Below are positions 54,390-62,735 of a DNA stretch of 64,000 nucleotides, piece by piece. Each line of letters starts with the position of its first letter. The stretch's first letter is position 1. The position numbers and the translations under genes are program-made. Origin of the DNA: Actinacidiphila glaucinigra (GTDB lineage: Bacteria; Actinomycetota; Actinomycetes; Streptomycetales; Streptomycetaceae); NCBI RefSeq assembly GCF_900188405.1, contig NZ_FZOF01000003.1, forward strand, positions 455,449 to 519,448, given 5' to 3'. Under the pieces are notes generated by a model, which did not search any database, was not told where the DNA came from, and was given only the letters and a program-made list of their open reading frames with translations.

Positions 54390-55292
54390 TCAGCGGCCGG
54401 GCAGCCATTCCGGCAGCGGCTCGCAGCGCTCCTGCCACGCGCGCGGGGGCTCGCCGCCGGCCCCGGCGGCGATGATCCCGCCGACGATGGCGCAGGTGGT
54501 GTCCACGTCGCCGCCCGCGCGGGCGGTCGTCCAGAAGGCGCCCTCGTAGTCGCCGAGGCCCCGGGCGGCCGACCACAGGGCGAAGGGGACGGTGTCGTGG
54601 GCGCTGGTGCGCCGGCCGTTGCCGAGCACGGCCGCGACGGTGGCGACGTCGTCGTAGTCGAGCATGTCCACGGCGCGGCGCAGTCCGGCGTGCACGGCGC
54701 TGCGCGGCAGCAGCGCCACGACGCGGGTGACGAGGTCCGCGGGGGCACCGGGGCCCGCCGGGTCCGCGGCGAGCGCGGCGGCGGCCGCGACGGCCATCGC
54801 GCCGACGACGGCCTCGCGGTGCTGGTGGGTGGTGTACGCCGACAGTTCGGCCTGCTCGGCGGCCTTCTCCGGCTCGCCCGCGTACCAGGCGCCCAGGGGC
54901 GCCACGCGCATCGCGGCGCCGTTGCCCCAGGAACCCTGGCCGTTGAACATCTCGGCCGCGAGGGTGCGCCAGTCGGCGCCCTCCTGCCGGATCAGCCGCA
55001 GCATCCGGTTCACGCCGGGGCCGTAGCCGCGGTCGAAGTCGTGGTGCGCCGCGAAGGAGGCGGCCAGGGCGTCCTGGTCGATCGTGCCGTGCGAGTCCAG
55101 GACCGCGACGACCGAGCACGCCATCTCGGTGTCGTCCGTCCACTGCCAGGTTCCCGGTGGCAGCGTGCGGCCCTGCAGCGCCGGGTAGTGCGCCGGCACG
55201 AAGAACTGGGAGCCGAGGGCGTCACCCAGGGCGAGACCGCGCAGGCTGGACAGTGCGCGGCGGCGTGGAAGGTCATGCGGGTCAGCGGTCAT
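54390..55292 (-). CDS. ADP-ribosylglycohydrolase (DraG/ARH family)
   Basis: The 300-residue enzyme shows the ARH fold with the dinuclear metal motifs TDD (52-54, in QWTDDTEM) and the C-terminal GGDVDTTCAIVGGI, plus GxALGDALG near residue 20. It probably removes ADP-ribose from proteins or small molecules. Both metal motifs are intact. ATG 55292 is used. It lies 55 bp downstream of the histidine phosphatase gene in the same direction; shared transcription is possible. Confidence 0.92.
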   Translation of the reverse strand: MTADPHDLPRRRALSSLRGLALGDALGSQFFVPAHYPALQGRTLPPGTWQWTDDTEMACSVVAVLDSHGTIDQDALAASFAAHHDFDRGYGPGVNRMLRLIRQEGADWRTLAAEMFNGQGSWGNGAAMRVAPLGAWYAGEPEKAAEQAELSAYTTHQHREAVVGAMAVAAAAALAADPAGPGAPADLVTRVVALLPRSAVHAGLRRAVDMLDYDDVATVAAVLGNGRRTSAHDTVPFALWSAARGLGDYEGAFWTTARAGGDVDTTCAIVGGIIAAGAGGEPPRAWQERCEPLPEWLPGR

Positions 55293-55347
55293 GGCGGGAG
55301 AACTCTGACATCCGGTGCCACCCGGGTCAATCGTCCTGTGCGCAATC

Positions 55348-56013
55348 TCACCCGTGATATCGCGCCAGGTCGGAGTCGGTGGTCCGCCAGCGGGAGAAGG
55401 GCCGGTCGAGCCGGTACCGGCCGTCGGGCTCGGCGAGCAGCATCCGCGTCTCGCCGTTGTCGGGGTTCGACAGGCACTCGAACTCGTCGACGGTCCAGTG
55501 GAACCACCGCATGCAGAACAGCCGCATGGTGAGCCCGTGCGTGACGAGGAGCACGTTCGGCGGGAACTCGGGCTTGTCGAAGGCGCGGTAGAGCGTCTCC
55601 AGGAAGGACCCGACACGGTCGTAGACGTCCGCCCCGGACTCGCCCTGGGCGAAGCGGTAGAAGAAGTGACCGTAGGCGTCCCTGGCCTTGCGCTGCCGCT
55701 GCACGTCCTCGGCGTCCTGGTAGTTCCCCCAGTCCTGCTCGCGCAGCCGGGGCTCCTCCTTGGCCCGGGTACGGCTGGGCTCGAGGCCGAGCAGGTGGAA
55801 GGTCTGATGCGTCCGGCGATATGGCGAGACGAAGGCCTGCACCCGCTCCTCGCCGAACAGCTCCCGCAGCTCCCGGCCGGCCGCGCGGGCCTGCTCCACA
55901 CCTCTGTCGGTGAGGGTCAGCGCGTGGTCGGGCACCCGCTCGTAGATCGTGTCGTCGGCATTGCCCTGGGACTCTCCGTGCCTGATGAGCACTATGCGAC
56001 GCGGTCGGGCCAT
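55348..56013 (-). CDS. Histidine phosphatase (phosphoglycerate mutase) family protein
   Basis: The 221-residue enzyme has the phospho-histidine motif LIRHGESQGN (His12), Arg in SPYRRTHQT, and the second His in LLVTHGLTMRLF. These are the residues needed for phosphatase or mutase action. The loops match the broad 2-histidine phosphatase group rather than glycolytic mutase. The substrate is unknown. ATG 56013 begins the fold directly. Confidence 0.92.
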   Translation of the reverse strand: MARPRRIVLIRHGESQGNADDTIYERVPDHALTLTDRGVEQARAAGRELRELFGEERVQAFVSPYRRTHQTFHLLGLEPSRTRAKEEPRLREQDWGNYQDAEDVQRQRKARDAYGHFFYRFAQGESGADVYDRVGSFLETLYRAFDKPEFPPNVLLVTHGLTMRLFCMRWFHWTVDEFECLSNPDNGETRMLLAEPDGRYRLDRPFSRWRTTDSDLARYHG

Positions 56014-56164
56014 GGCCTCACTGTAATTCGTGCGCGCGAGCGAGGTCGCGGCGGGCGCCCGCCGCGTCCACAGGCCGGACGTCCCCCGCTCCGATTGTCA
56101 GTGGCGCACGTCAGACTCAGCATGAAGAGGGGGGCGCCTTCGCGCGCCACGGTTGGAGGCCGCC

Positions 56165-56956
56165 ATGAAGACCACGTCGTTCGTCCCCGGCACACCCTGC
56201 TGGACCGATCTCAGCAGTCCCGACATCGAGGCCTCCCGCGCCTTCTACGGCGGTCTGTTCGGCTGGGACTCCGAGGCGGGCCCTCCGGAGGCCGGCGGGT
56301 ACACCTTCTTCAGCCTGCGCGGTGAGCAGGTGGCGGCCGTCGGCCCGGTGATGGCCGAGGGCGACCGTCCGCGGTGGATCACCTACATGGCCACGAACGA
56401 CGTGACGGACACCGCCAAGGCGGTCGAGGCGGCCGGCGGATCGGTGTGCGTGCCGCCGATGGCCGTCTTCGACCAGGGCAGCTTCGCGCAGTTCACGGAC
56501 CCGCACGGGGCGGAGTTCGCCGCGTGGCAGCCGGGCAGGTTCGGCGGCGCGGGCCTGCTCGACGAGCCGGGCGCACTGTGCTGGATCGAACTCAACACCC
56601 GGGACGTGGAAGGCTCCCACGCCTTCTACCGGAACGTCTTCGGCTGGACGGGCGAGACCCACCCGTTCGCCGGGGACAGCTCCTACACCGAGCTCGAGGT
56701 GGAGGGCACGGGCCGGAAGTTCGGCGGCATCCTGCTGATGAACGACGCCTGGCCGCAGGAGATACCCCAGCACTGGATGCACTACTTCTCCGTCGCCGAC
56801 ACCGACGCGGCCGCAGCGCGGGCCACCGAGCTCGGGGGCAGCGTCTCCGTGCCGCCGTTCGACCTCGAGCACGTCGGACGGGTCGCCGTGCTCGACGATC
56901 CGCACGGCGCGTACTTCTCGGTGATCACCCGTCCCGCACAGGGCGGGACGGGCTGA
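56165..56956 (+). CDS. Two-domain VOC family protein (CFP30B/27-kDa antigen type)
   Basis: The 263-residue protein has two VOC modules: PCWTDLSSPDIEASRAFYGGLFGW and ALCWIELNTRDVEGSHAFYRNVFGW. The duplicated PGTPCWTDL/GALCWIEL pattern matches the mycobacterial CFP30B type. Function is not established; such proteins are often stress-related or near transporters. GGAGG 5 bp before ATG 56165 fixes the start; ATG 56153 is less likely. Confidence 0.9.
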   Translation: MKTTSFVPGTPCWTDLSSPDIEASRAFYGGLFGWDSEAGPPEAGGYTFFSLRGEQVAAVGPVMAEGDRPRWITYMATNDVTDTAKAVEAAGGSVCVPPMAVFDQGSFAQFTDPHGAEFAAWQPGRFGGAGLLDEPGALCWIELNTRDVEGSHAFYRNVFGWTGETHPFAGDSSYTELEVEGTGRKFGGILLMNDAWPQEIPQHWMHYFSVADTDAAAARATELGGSVSVPPFDLEHVGRVAVLDDPHGAYFSVITRPAQGGTG

Positions 56957-56995
56957 GGCGGACGGCTCCCGGGCAGGCCCCCGGTCACCGCGCCG

Positions 56996-57604
56996 TCATA
57001 TCGACCACGACTGTTCCAGGTCGACGACGTCACCGGCGACGGTGAGCACGTCGGCGTCGAGTTCGGCCCGTTCGGACAGTCGCAGGATGGAACCGTCCCG
57101 GTACTTGGCGTGCTCGGAGGCCGAGTCCCATATCGACAGCACCAGGAAGTCGGACTCGGGTCCCTGCGCGAAGACCCCGCGCAGCATGCCCGGGGAGCCG
57201 GCCATGGCGGGGTTCCAGACCTTCTCCTGCATGAGCACGAAGTGCTCGACGCGGTCCGGCCGCACCTTGCAGTGCGCCAGGCGCAGCAGGTCGCTGTCGG
57301 CGAATCGGGGCCGGAAGCCGACCTTGACGTCGAGGCGGTGCTCGAAGAGCTTGACGCCCAGGCTCTCGTAGGTGCCGGCCTGGGCGGCCGCGAGGCGGTC
57401 GTGGGGGCCGGCCATGAAGGCGTCGTAGTAGTCGCGGTCCTCCCAGAACGCGAAGAGGTGCGCGACACCCGGCTGGCTGCGGCTCCAGCCGCCGCCCTGC
57501 CCCCGGAACCCCGGCTCCCCCATGAGCCCGTTGGCCCATTTCCGCTGCCCACGCTCGAATCCGGCGCGATCGACGATTCCGCAGCGAATCCACTTCACCA
57601 GCAC
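56996..57604 (-). CDS. YdbC/DUF4937-like protein (dimeric alpha-beta barrel)
   Basis: The 202-residue protein has an N-terminal ABM-like module (VKWIRCGIVDRAGFERGQRKWANGL; HLFAFWEDRDYYDAFMAGPHD) and a second related half (CKVRPDRVEHFVLMQEKVWNPAMAGSPGML), so it is a tandem ferredoxin-like protein. Members of this group include small monooxygenases, but catalytic residues cannot be assigned. GTG 57604 is the start. It faces the DHA2 exporter gene across 243 bp. Confidence 0.82.
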   Translation of the reverse strand: MLVKWIRCGIVDRAGFERGQRKWANGLMGEPGFRGQGGGWSRSQPGVAHLFAFWEDRDYYDAFMAGPHDRLAAAQAGTYESLGVKLFEHRLDVKVGFRPRFADSDLLRLAHCKVRPDRVEHFVLMQEKVWNPAMAGSPGMLRGVFAQGPESDFLVLSIWDSASEHAKYRDGSILRLSERAELDADVLTVAGDVVDLEQSWSI

Positions 57605-57847
57605 CGCGCCATCCTATGGCCCACCGGCGGGCCTTCCGCCCCATCGAAGGGCCAACTCGCCTGAACGGGAGACGAATCGATCACGCCAGGGGCGCCCTGG
57701 ACCCGCGCCCGCTCGTCGAGGGCTTCGCCCCTCGTGGAGCGCCGGTCGCACCGCCCGGACCCAGAAAGAAGGGCCGAAACAAATAGTCCTCAACAAAACC
57801 ATCTGCTAGCGTCTTACCTGGTTCCGCGACGACCAGGAGACGACGCC

Positions 57848-59341
57848 ATGTCCTTACGCCCGCAGCACTCGCAGCACTCACAGCTCTCGCAGCTCTCGTC
57901 CACGGCGGCGACCGCGCAGGCCGCCGCCGGCCGCCGCTCCCGCGGGCCGGCCCTCGCCGTCCTGTGCGCCGGGATGCTGATGATCATCCTGGACGGCAGC
58001 ATCGTCACCGTGGCGCTCCCCGCCATCCAGCGCGACCTGCACTTCTCCCCCGCCGACCTGACCTGGACCGTCAACGCGTACATGATCGCCTTCGGCGGGC
58101 TGCTCCTGCTGTCCGGACGACTCGGCGACCTTCTCGGGCGCAAGCGGATGTTCGTCGCCGGGCTGGCCGTCTTCACCGGTGCCTCGCTCCTCTGCGGCGT
58201 CGCCACCGGTCAGGCCATGCTCATCGGCGCCCGTTTCCTCCAGGGCATCGGCGGCGCGATGACCTCCGCCGTCAGTCTCGGCCTGCTCGTCACGCTCTTC
58301 CCCGAACCCCGCGAACGCGGCCGGGCCATCGGCGCGTTCAGCTTCGTCGGCGCCGCCGGTGCCTCGATCGGCCAGGTGCTCGGCGGGGTCCTCACCCAGG
58401 CCGTCAGCTGGCACTGGATCTTCTTCATCAACCTGCCCATCGGGCTGGCGGCCGTACTCCTGGCCGTCCGCGTGCTGGAGCCCGACCCGGCGCGTCCCCC
58501 GGCCCGGGGCGCCGACGCCCTCGGCGCGCTCCTGGTCACCACCGGCCTGATGACCGGCGTCTACACGATCGTCCAGACGGGCGGCCACGGCTGGGCCTCC
58601 ACGCGCACCCTGGTCCTCGCCGCCCTGGCCGTGACGCTCCTCGGGGCGTTCGTGCTCCGCCAGGCGACAGCCGAGTCCCCGCTGCTGCCACTGCGCATGT
58701 TCCGCTCGCGCGAGGTCTCCGGGGCCAACCTCGTCCAGGTGCTGATGGTCTCGGCCCTCTTCGGCTTCCAGATCCTCATGGCGCTCTACCTGCAGAACGT
58801 CCGGGGCTACGGTGCCGCCGCGACGGGACTGGCGATGCTGCCCGCCGCGCTGAGCATCGGCACCGTCTCGCTGCTGCTCTCCGCCCGGCTGGGCGCGCGC
58901 TTCGGCGAGCGCCGCGTCCTGCTCTGCGGGCTCGCCCTGCTGGTGGCCGCGCTCGGCCTGCTCACCCGGCTGCCGGTGCACGCGGGCTACGCCGCCGATC
59001 TGCTGCCCACGATGCTGCTGGCGGCAGGCTTCGGCCTCGCCGTCTCGGCCCTGACCGTGCTCGGCATGTCAGGCGCGGGCCCGGAGGACGCGGGCGTCGC
59101 CTCGGGCCTGTTCACCACCACCCAGCAGGTGGGCGGCGCCCTCGGCGTCGCCGTCCTGTCCACCCTCGCCGGCTCCCGCACACACACGCTCGTCGCCGAC
59201 GGGCACGACACCGCCTCCGCCCTCACCGGCGGCTTCCGCCTCGCTTTCGGCACCGGCGCGGCGCTCCTGGCCGTGGCCTTCCTGCTCGCGCTGGTGATAC
59301 TGCGACCGCGGCGCGGGCCCGACGCCCCGGCGCAGGAGTGA
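57848..59341 (+). CDS. MFS drug exporter, DHA2 (14-TM) family
   Basis: The 497-residue membrane protein has 14 predicted helices. Typical motifs are LDGSIVTVALPAIQRDL, motif A SGRLGDLLGRKRMF and motif C-like GAAGASIGQVLGGVLTQ. The N-terminus has an HSQHSQLSQLS repeat. AGGAGACGAC precedes ATG 57848. The upstream gap has an A/T-rich patch (57775-57815) and a possible -10 TAGCGT. No TetR gene is adjacent, so its regulator is unknown; it is a paralogue of the 50904 gene. Confidence 0.92.
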   Translation: MSLRPQHSQHSQLSQLSSTAATAQAAAGRRSRGPALAVLCAGMLMIILDGSIVTVALPAIQRDLHFSPADLTWTVNAYMIAFGGLLLLSGRLGDLLGRKRMFVAGLAVFTGASLLCGVATGQAMLIGARFLQGIGGAMTSAVSLGLLVTLFPEPRERGRAIGAFSFVGAAGASIGQVLGGVLTQAVSWHWIFFINLPIGLAAVLLAVRVLEPDPARPPARGADALGALLVTTGLMTGVYTIVQTGGHGWASTRTLVLAALAVTLLGAFVLRQATAESPLLPLRMFRSREVSGANLVQVLMVSALFGFQILMALYLQNVRGYGAAATGLAMLPAALSIGTVSLLLSARLGARFGERRVLLCGLALLVAALGLLTRLPVHAGYAADLLPTMLLAAGFGLAVSALTVLGMSGAGPEDAGVASGLFTTTQQVGGALGVAVLSTLAGSRTHTLVADGHDTASALTGGFRLAFGTGAALLAVAFLLALVILRPRRGPDAPAQE

Positions 59342-59367
59342 CGCGGCCGGGCCCGCCCGTCCGTCCG

Positions 59368-60144
59368 TCACTCCTGCGCCGGGGCCGAGAACACCGAGAG
59401 GTACTCCTCGGTACGGAAGCCGGCCGACGCGTACACGGGCTCGCCCATCGCGCTCGCGTAGAGGTACGCCGTGGGGGCGCCGACGAGATGACCCGCGCGG
59501 ACCAGCTCCATGGTGACCGCCCTCCCGTAGCCGCGACGCCGGTGGGCGGGGAGCGTTGAGACGTTGAAGATGCCGTTGAGATCGCCGCGCACCGCCGTCA
59601 TGCCCGTCCCGACCGGGACGCCGTCCGCCTCCGCCACGTAGTACGTGACCCCGTCCAGGCGGCCCATGGCCGGATCGGCGAACAGCCCGAACACCTCGTG
59701 CGGCACCTCGAACCCCTCCGCCATGACCGCAGCGTACAGGCCGAGTTCGGCGGGGCTCACCGGGCGCACCGTGACGGAGTCGCCGGCCGGTTCCGCGGGC
59801 ATCCCCCGGTCGGCGTGCCTGACCATGAGCGGACTGCGGTCGAGGCGGGTCAGACCGTGCCGTGCCGCCTCCTCCGTGACGCGGCGTCCCGGCACCCCGC
59901 GGACCTGGATGCTCCACGGGACCTCCCACCGCTCGGACTCCGCCAGCGCGGCGATGTCGTCGGCGAGCGGTTCGGGGCTGGGGCTGAACACGCCGTTCAG
60001 CGAGGCGACCGGCGCCCCGGAGACGGCCAGCACGGCGTCGCCCCGACCCCTTCGGGTGCGTCCGGTGGCGACCGTCGCCAGGCCTTCCACGAGATCGGCG
60101 TAGGCGGTTGCGACCGGCCCCAGCGGGTCGTGCACTCGGGTCAT
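59368..60144 (-). CDS. GNAT family N-acetyltransferase
   Basis: The 258-residue protein has a degenerate N-terminal half and a C-terminal GNAT domain with the acetyl-CoA loop AHRRRGYGRAVT and the VYASAGFRTEEYLSVF end. The acceptor is unknown. Its ATG 60144 overlaps the stop of the AraC-type gene (ATGA), so the two are co-transcribed and the regulator probably responds to the same cue. GGAAGG lies 11 bp upstream. Confidence 0.88.
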   Translation of the reverse strand: MTRVHDPLGPVATAYADLVEGLATVATGRTRRGRGDAVLAVSGAPVASLNGVFSPSPEPLADDIAALAESERWEVPWSIQVRGVPGRRVTEEAARHGLTRLDRSPLMVRHADRGMPAEPAGDSVTVRPVSPAELGLYAAVMAEGFEVPHEVFGLFADPAMGRLDGVTYYVAEADGVPVGTGMTAVRGDLNGIFNVSTLPAHRRRGYGRAVTMELVRAGHLVGAPTAYLYASAMGEPVYASAGFRTEEYLSVFSAPAQE

Positions 60145-61091
60145 GGGGAACTGACCTTCCTTTGGTTCTTGAGGTAGGCGGCCGGTGTGGCGCCGTACAC
60201 GGATTTGAAGTGCCGGATGAAGTGGCTGGCGTCCGAGAAGTGCCATCGTGCCGCGACCTCGGACATCCCGGCCGTGCTGCCGCGGGCCACGAGTTCGTCG
60301 TGCGCCTGCTGCAGACGGCGCCGCCGGGCGAACGACATGACGGAGTCGTTCGACGCCGAGAAGCAGCGGTGCAGCGTGCGCAGGGACACCCCGACGCTGC
60401 GGGCGACCATCGGGGGCGACAGGTCGCCGCTCTCGAGGTTCCGCTCGATGACGTTCCTGGCGGCGGCCACGACGGCCTGCGGATGGTCGCCGAGCCCCGA
60501 ACCCGGTCGTTCGGAGATGATGCGGGAGAACAGCGTCGCGCAGGCGTCGCGGGCCATCCTCCGCGCGGCCGCCGACCCCTCCAGCTCGCCGCTGCTCCTT
60601 CTGATCGCCTCCAGGAAGTTGAGGAAGAAGCGGACCTCGGGAACCTCGGCGTCCGACACGTACGCCTGGCCGAGCGCCCTGGGCGACCCGATCCTGGGGA
60701 TCACGAGATGCCGGGGGATCGAGATGACGTGCGCGGTCGTCGCCGGCGCGCACGAGAACTCCCAGGAGGCCTTCGTGTCGCGGATGCATATCTGCCCGGG
60801 CCCGACGGAATGCCTCGTCTTCCCCTCCTGGAACTCGATCCAGCCCGACGTCACCAGGTCCGCGACGATCGGGTCGCGGTCGAGGTTGTTCCCCGACACC
60901 CCGGTCAGTGAGTCGCAGTAGACCTGGGCGGAGAGCAGTCCGTCGATGAGGTGGCCGCTCGCGACGAAGCGGAATCCGCGGGTGACGGCGAAATGCGGGA
61001 CGGAAAGGCGAATGAGGTGCGAGAACGGGCCGCGCTCCCATTCCAGGAAGTGCCGTTCGGAGGTCTGGGCCTGTTCGGCCGTCAAGCTCAT
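60141..61091 (-). CDS. AraC family transcriptional regulator
   Basis: The 316-residue protein has an N-terminal AraC-binding-like domain of the 'cupin 2' kind (SVGPGQICIRDTKASWEFSCAP) and a C-terminal pair of HTHs (ARSVGVSLRTLHRCFSASNDSVMSF; MSEVAARWHFSDASHFIRHFKSVYGATPAAYLK). It probably controls the co-transcribed acetyltransferase gene. ATG 61091 is chosen for domain fit; it has no clear ribosome site, and in-frame starts exist further upstream. Confidence 0.88.
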   Translation of the reverse strand: MSLTAEQAQTSERHFLEWERGPFSHLIRLSVPHFAVTRGFRFVASGHLIDGLLSAQVYCDSLTGVSGNNLDRDPIVADLVTSGWIEFQEGKTRHSVGPGQICIRDTKASWEFSCAPATTAHVISIPRHLVIPRIGSPRALGQAYVSDAEVPEVRFFLNFLEAIRRSSGELEGSAAARRMARDACATLFSRIISERPGSGLGDHPQAVVAAARNVIERNLESGDLSPPMVARSVGVSLRTLHRCFSASNDSVMSFARRRRLQQAHDELVARGSTAGMSEVAARWHFSDASHFIRHFKSVYGATPAAYLKNQRKVSSP

Positions 61092-61714
61092 GTCGGCGCG
61101 GTAATCAATGGAACCATCGCGCCGCTCCGCGCAGTCCACCGTCTCCGCCAATCGCTGTTCTTCCACCCGCGCCCTCTCGGCCGGGTGTCCGCGCCGATTC
61201 CGCCATCCGGATGACAACGTTATCCGGTTCCGGATCGGGTCCCACGCGGACCACCCACGGTCGATCATCGAAATTCTGAATGAGATTCCACGTTCCATCG
61301 CGGTCGACGAATCAGTCGGGCCTCATTGCCCGCCAGGTTCGCCCACGACCGCGATCGCCGCGCTCGAGGCGCACGGACCCGCGCCCGCGGGCCCGGTCGG
61401 GGCGAGGCGCGGCCCACGACATTATGACCGATTCGATGTCCCCGAAATAGTACGGCTGTGCCAGCTCCGGCCCTCCCGTACGACGAGGGCGGCACCCGGA
61501 TTCCATCATCACCGGTCCACACCCGACAGCGGGCGCCGCGGCCGACGGCACGTTCGGGAACCCGGGCATCCGCCCTCCCGGAATGGAAATTCCGTGCCCG
61601 GAATGGAAGAGGCGTGCCAATTCGAGGGAATCACCGCCAGAACTTGCCTGAGGCTCCCTCAAAATGCTTGCATCGGCGCCTGGTTCAGATTGATGTCGAG
61701 GGGGACAGCACGCG
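61092..61714. other. 623-bp divergent intergenic region
   Basis: No frame here has the third-position GC pattern of a Streptomyces gene. It has several A/T-rich patches (around 61208-61218, 61262-61300, 61426-61450) and a 12-bp direct repeat at 61577-61608. It must hold the promoters of the AraC-type gene and of the 61715 membrane-protein gene. Confidence 0.5.
61577..61608. repeat. Two 12-bp direct repeats, 20 bp apart
   Basis: CCCGGAATGGAA occurs at 61577-61588 and again at 61597-61608. The 20-bp spacing is about two helical turns, so both copies face the same side of the DNA, as in activator sites. They lie 107-138 bp upstream of the membrane protein start. Confidence 0.5.
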
Positions 61715-62731
61715 ATGAATCCGGCTGTGTCGATCCACCGGGTGCGCGTCGCCCTGGCCGTGTGCAGCCTCGCGCTGTTCGTCCAGACGGCGTCCTGGCT
61801 GCTGTACGACATCGCCGCTCGCGGTCTGCCCGGCGCGTGGTCGGTGTGGACGACCGGTGACGCACCCGGCCTGGCGGCGACGACCTCCCTCGACCTGGGC
61901 CTGGCGGCACTGCAGCTCGCGGCGGGCCTGGCGGCGCTGCACCGGACCCGTGGCGCCGGCGGACTGCTGCTCGCCTCGTGCGCGGCGACGCTCGGTTTCC
62001 GCCTGCCCGCGGTCTGGTACGTCCTCCTCGACTCCCCCTCCGACCCCTGGTTCGGCACCCTCGAAGGCGCTTCGGTGAAGGCCGTCGGCGGCACCGCCGT
62101 CCTCGCGGTGGTACTCGCCGTCGTCCTCGGGGCGCTGCTGTTCCTGGCGCGGCGGATGGAGTACGAGGCCGCAGCCGCGGAGGCGACGGCCGGCGGCGGG
62201 ACCCGCCCGGTGAAGGTCACGGCCACCGCCTCGGGGCTGCTCCTCGCGGTGCTGAACGTCTTCTACATCGGCAGGAACGCGGTGACGGCCTTCCAGGTGG
62301 GCCCCGGCACGCTCGGCGACCTGCTCGTCGGCAAGGGCACGGGGCGAGCGGTCCTCGGCGTCTCCGCCCCGTACCAGTGGGCCTGCCTGACGGTGCTGTG
62401 CGGGGCCGGGATGCTGTTCGCCGCCCGGCGTCGCCCCCTCGCGTCCGGGTTCTCCGTGGGCCTGGCGCTGTTCATGATGCCGTCGGCGTTCACGGAGCTG
62501 TGGGCGTACGCGGCGGGCGCGGTGGCGCAGACCCTGGTGGACACCTCCCAGGACCTGCTGGAACTCGTGGGATCGGCGGCCGTGGTCGCCCTCGTCGCCG
62601 GGGACCTCCGCCGCGATCGCCGTCCGGGCGTCCTCGCCGCGGACGGCGCCGTGCCCTCGGTGCCCTCGGTGCCGTCCGCGGCGGACCGCATCGGCGTCGC
62701 CCCGGGGCACGACGGGTCCCGCGACGGGTGA
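61715..62731 (+). CDS. Multi-pass membrane protein of unknown function
   Basis: The 338-residue protein has about eight hydrophobic helices (for example VALAVCSLALFVQTASWLLY and VGGTAVLAVVLAVVLGALLFLA) and a hydrophilic tail with a VPSVPSVPS repeat. No transporter or enzyme motif is recognised. ATG 61715 follows GAGGGGGAC. Third-position GC bias supports a real gene. It ends 4 bp from the convergent kinase gene. Confidence 0.8.
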   Translation: MNPAVSIHRVRVALAVCSLALFVQTASWLLYDIAARGLPGAWSVWTTGDAPGLAATTSLDLGLAALQLAAGLAALHRTRGAGGLLLASCAATLGFRLPAVWYVLLDSPSDPWFGTLEGASVKAVGGTAVLAVVLAVVLGALLFLARRMEYEAAAAEATAGGGTRPVKVTATASGLLLAVLNVFYIGRNAVTAFQVGPGTLGDLLVGKGTGRAVLGVSAPYQWACLTVLCGAGMLFAARRRPLASGFSVGLALFMMPSAFTELWAYAAGAVAQTLVDTSQDLLELVGSAAVVALVAGDLRRDRRPGVLAADGAVPSVPSVPSAADRIGVAPGHDGSRDG

Positions 62732-62735
62732 CGGC

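Noticed and set aside
61108..61860. Plus-strand open frame across the 623-bp gap
   Set aside because: No Streptomyces third-position bias, no domain, and it runs out of frame into the membrane-protein gene.
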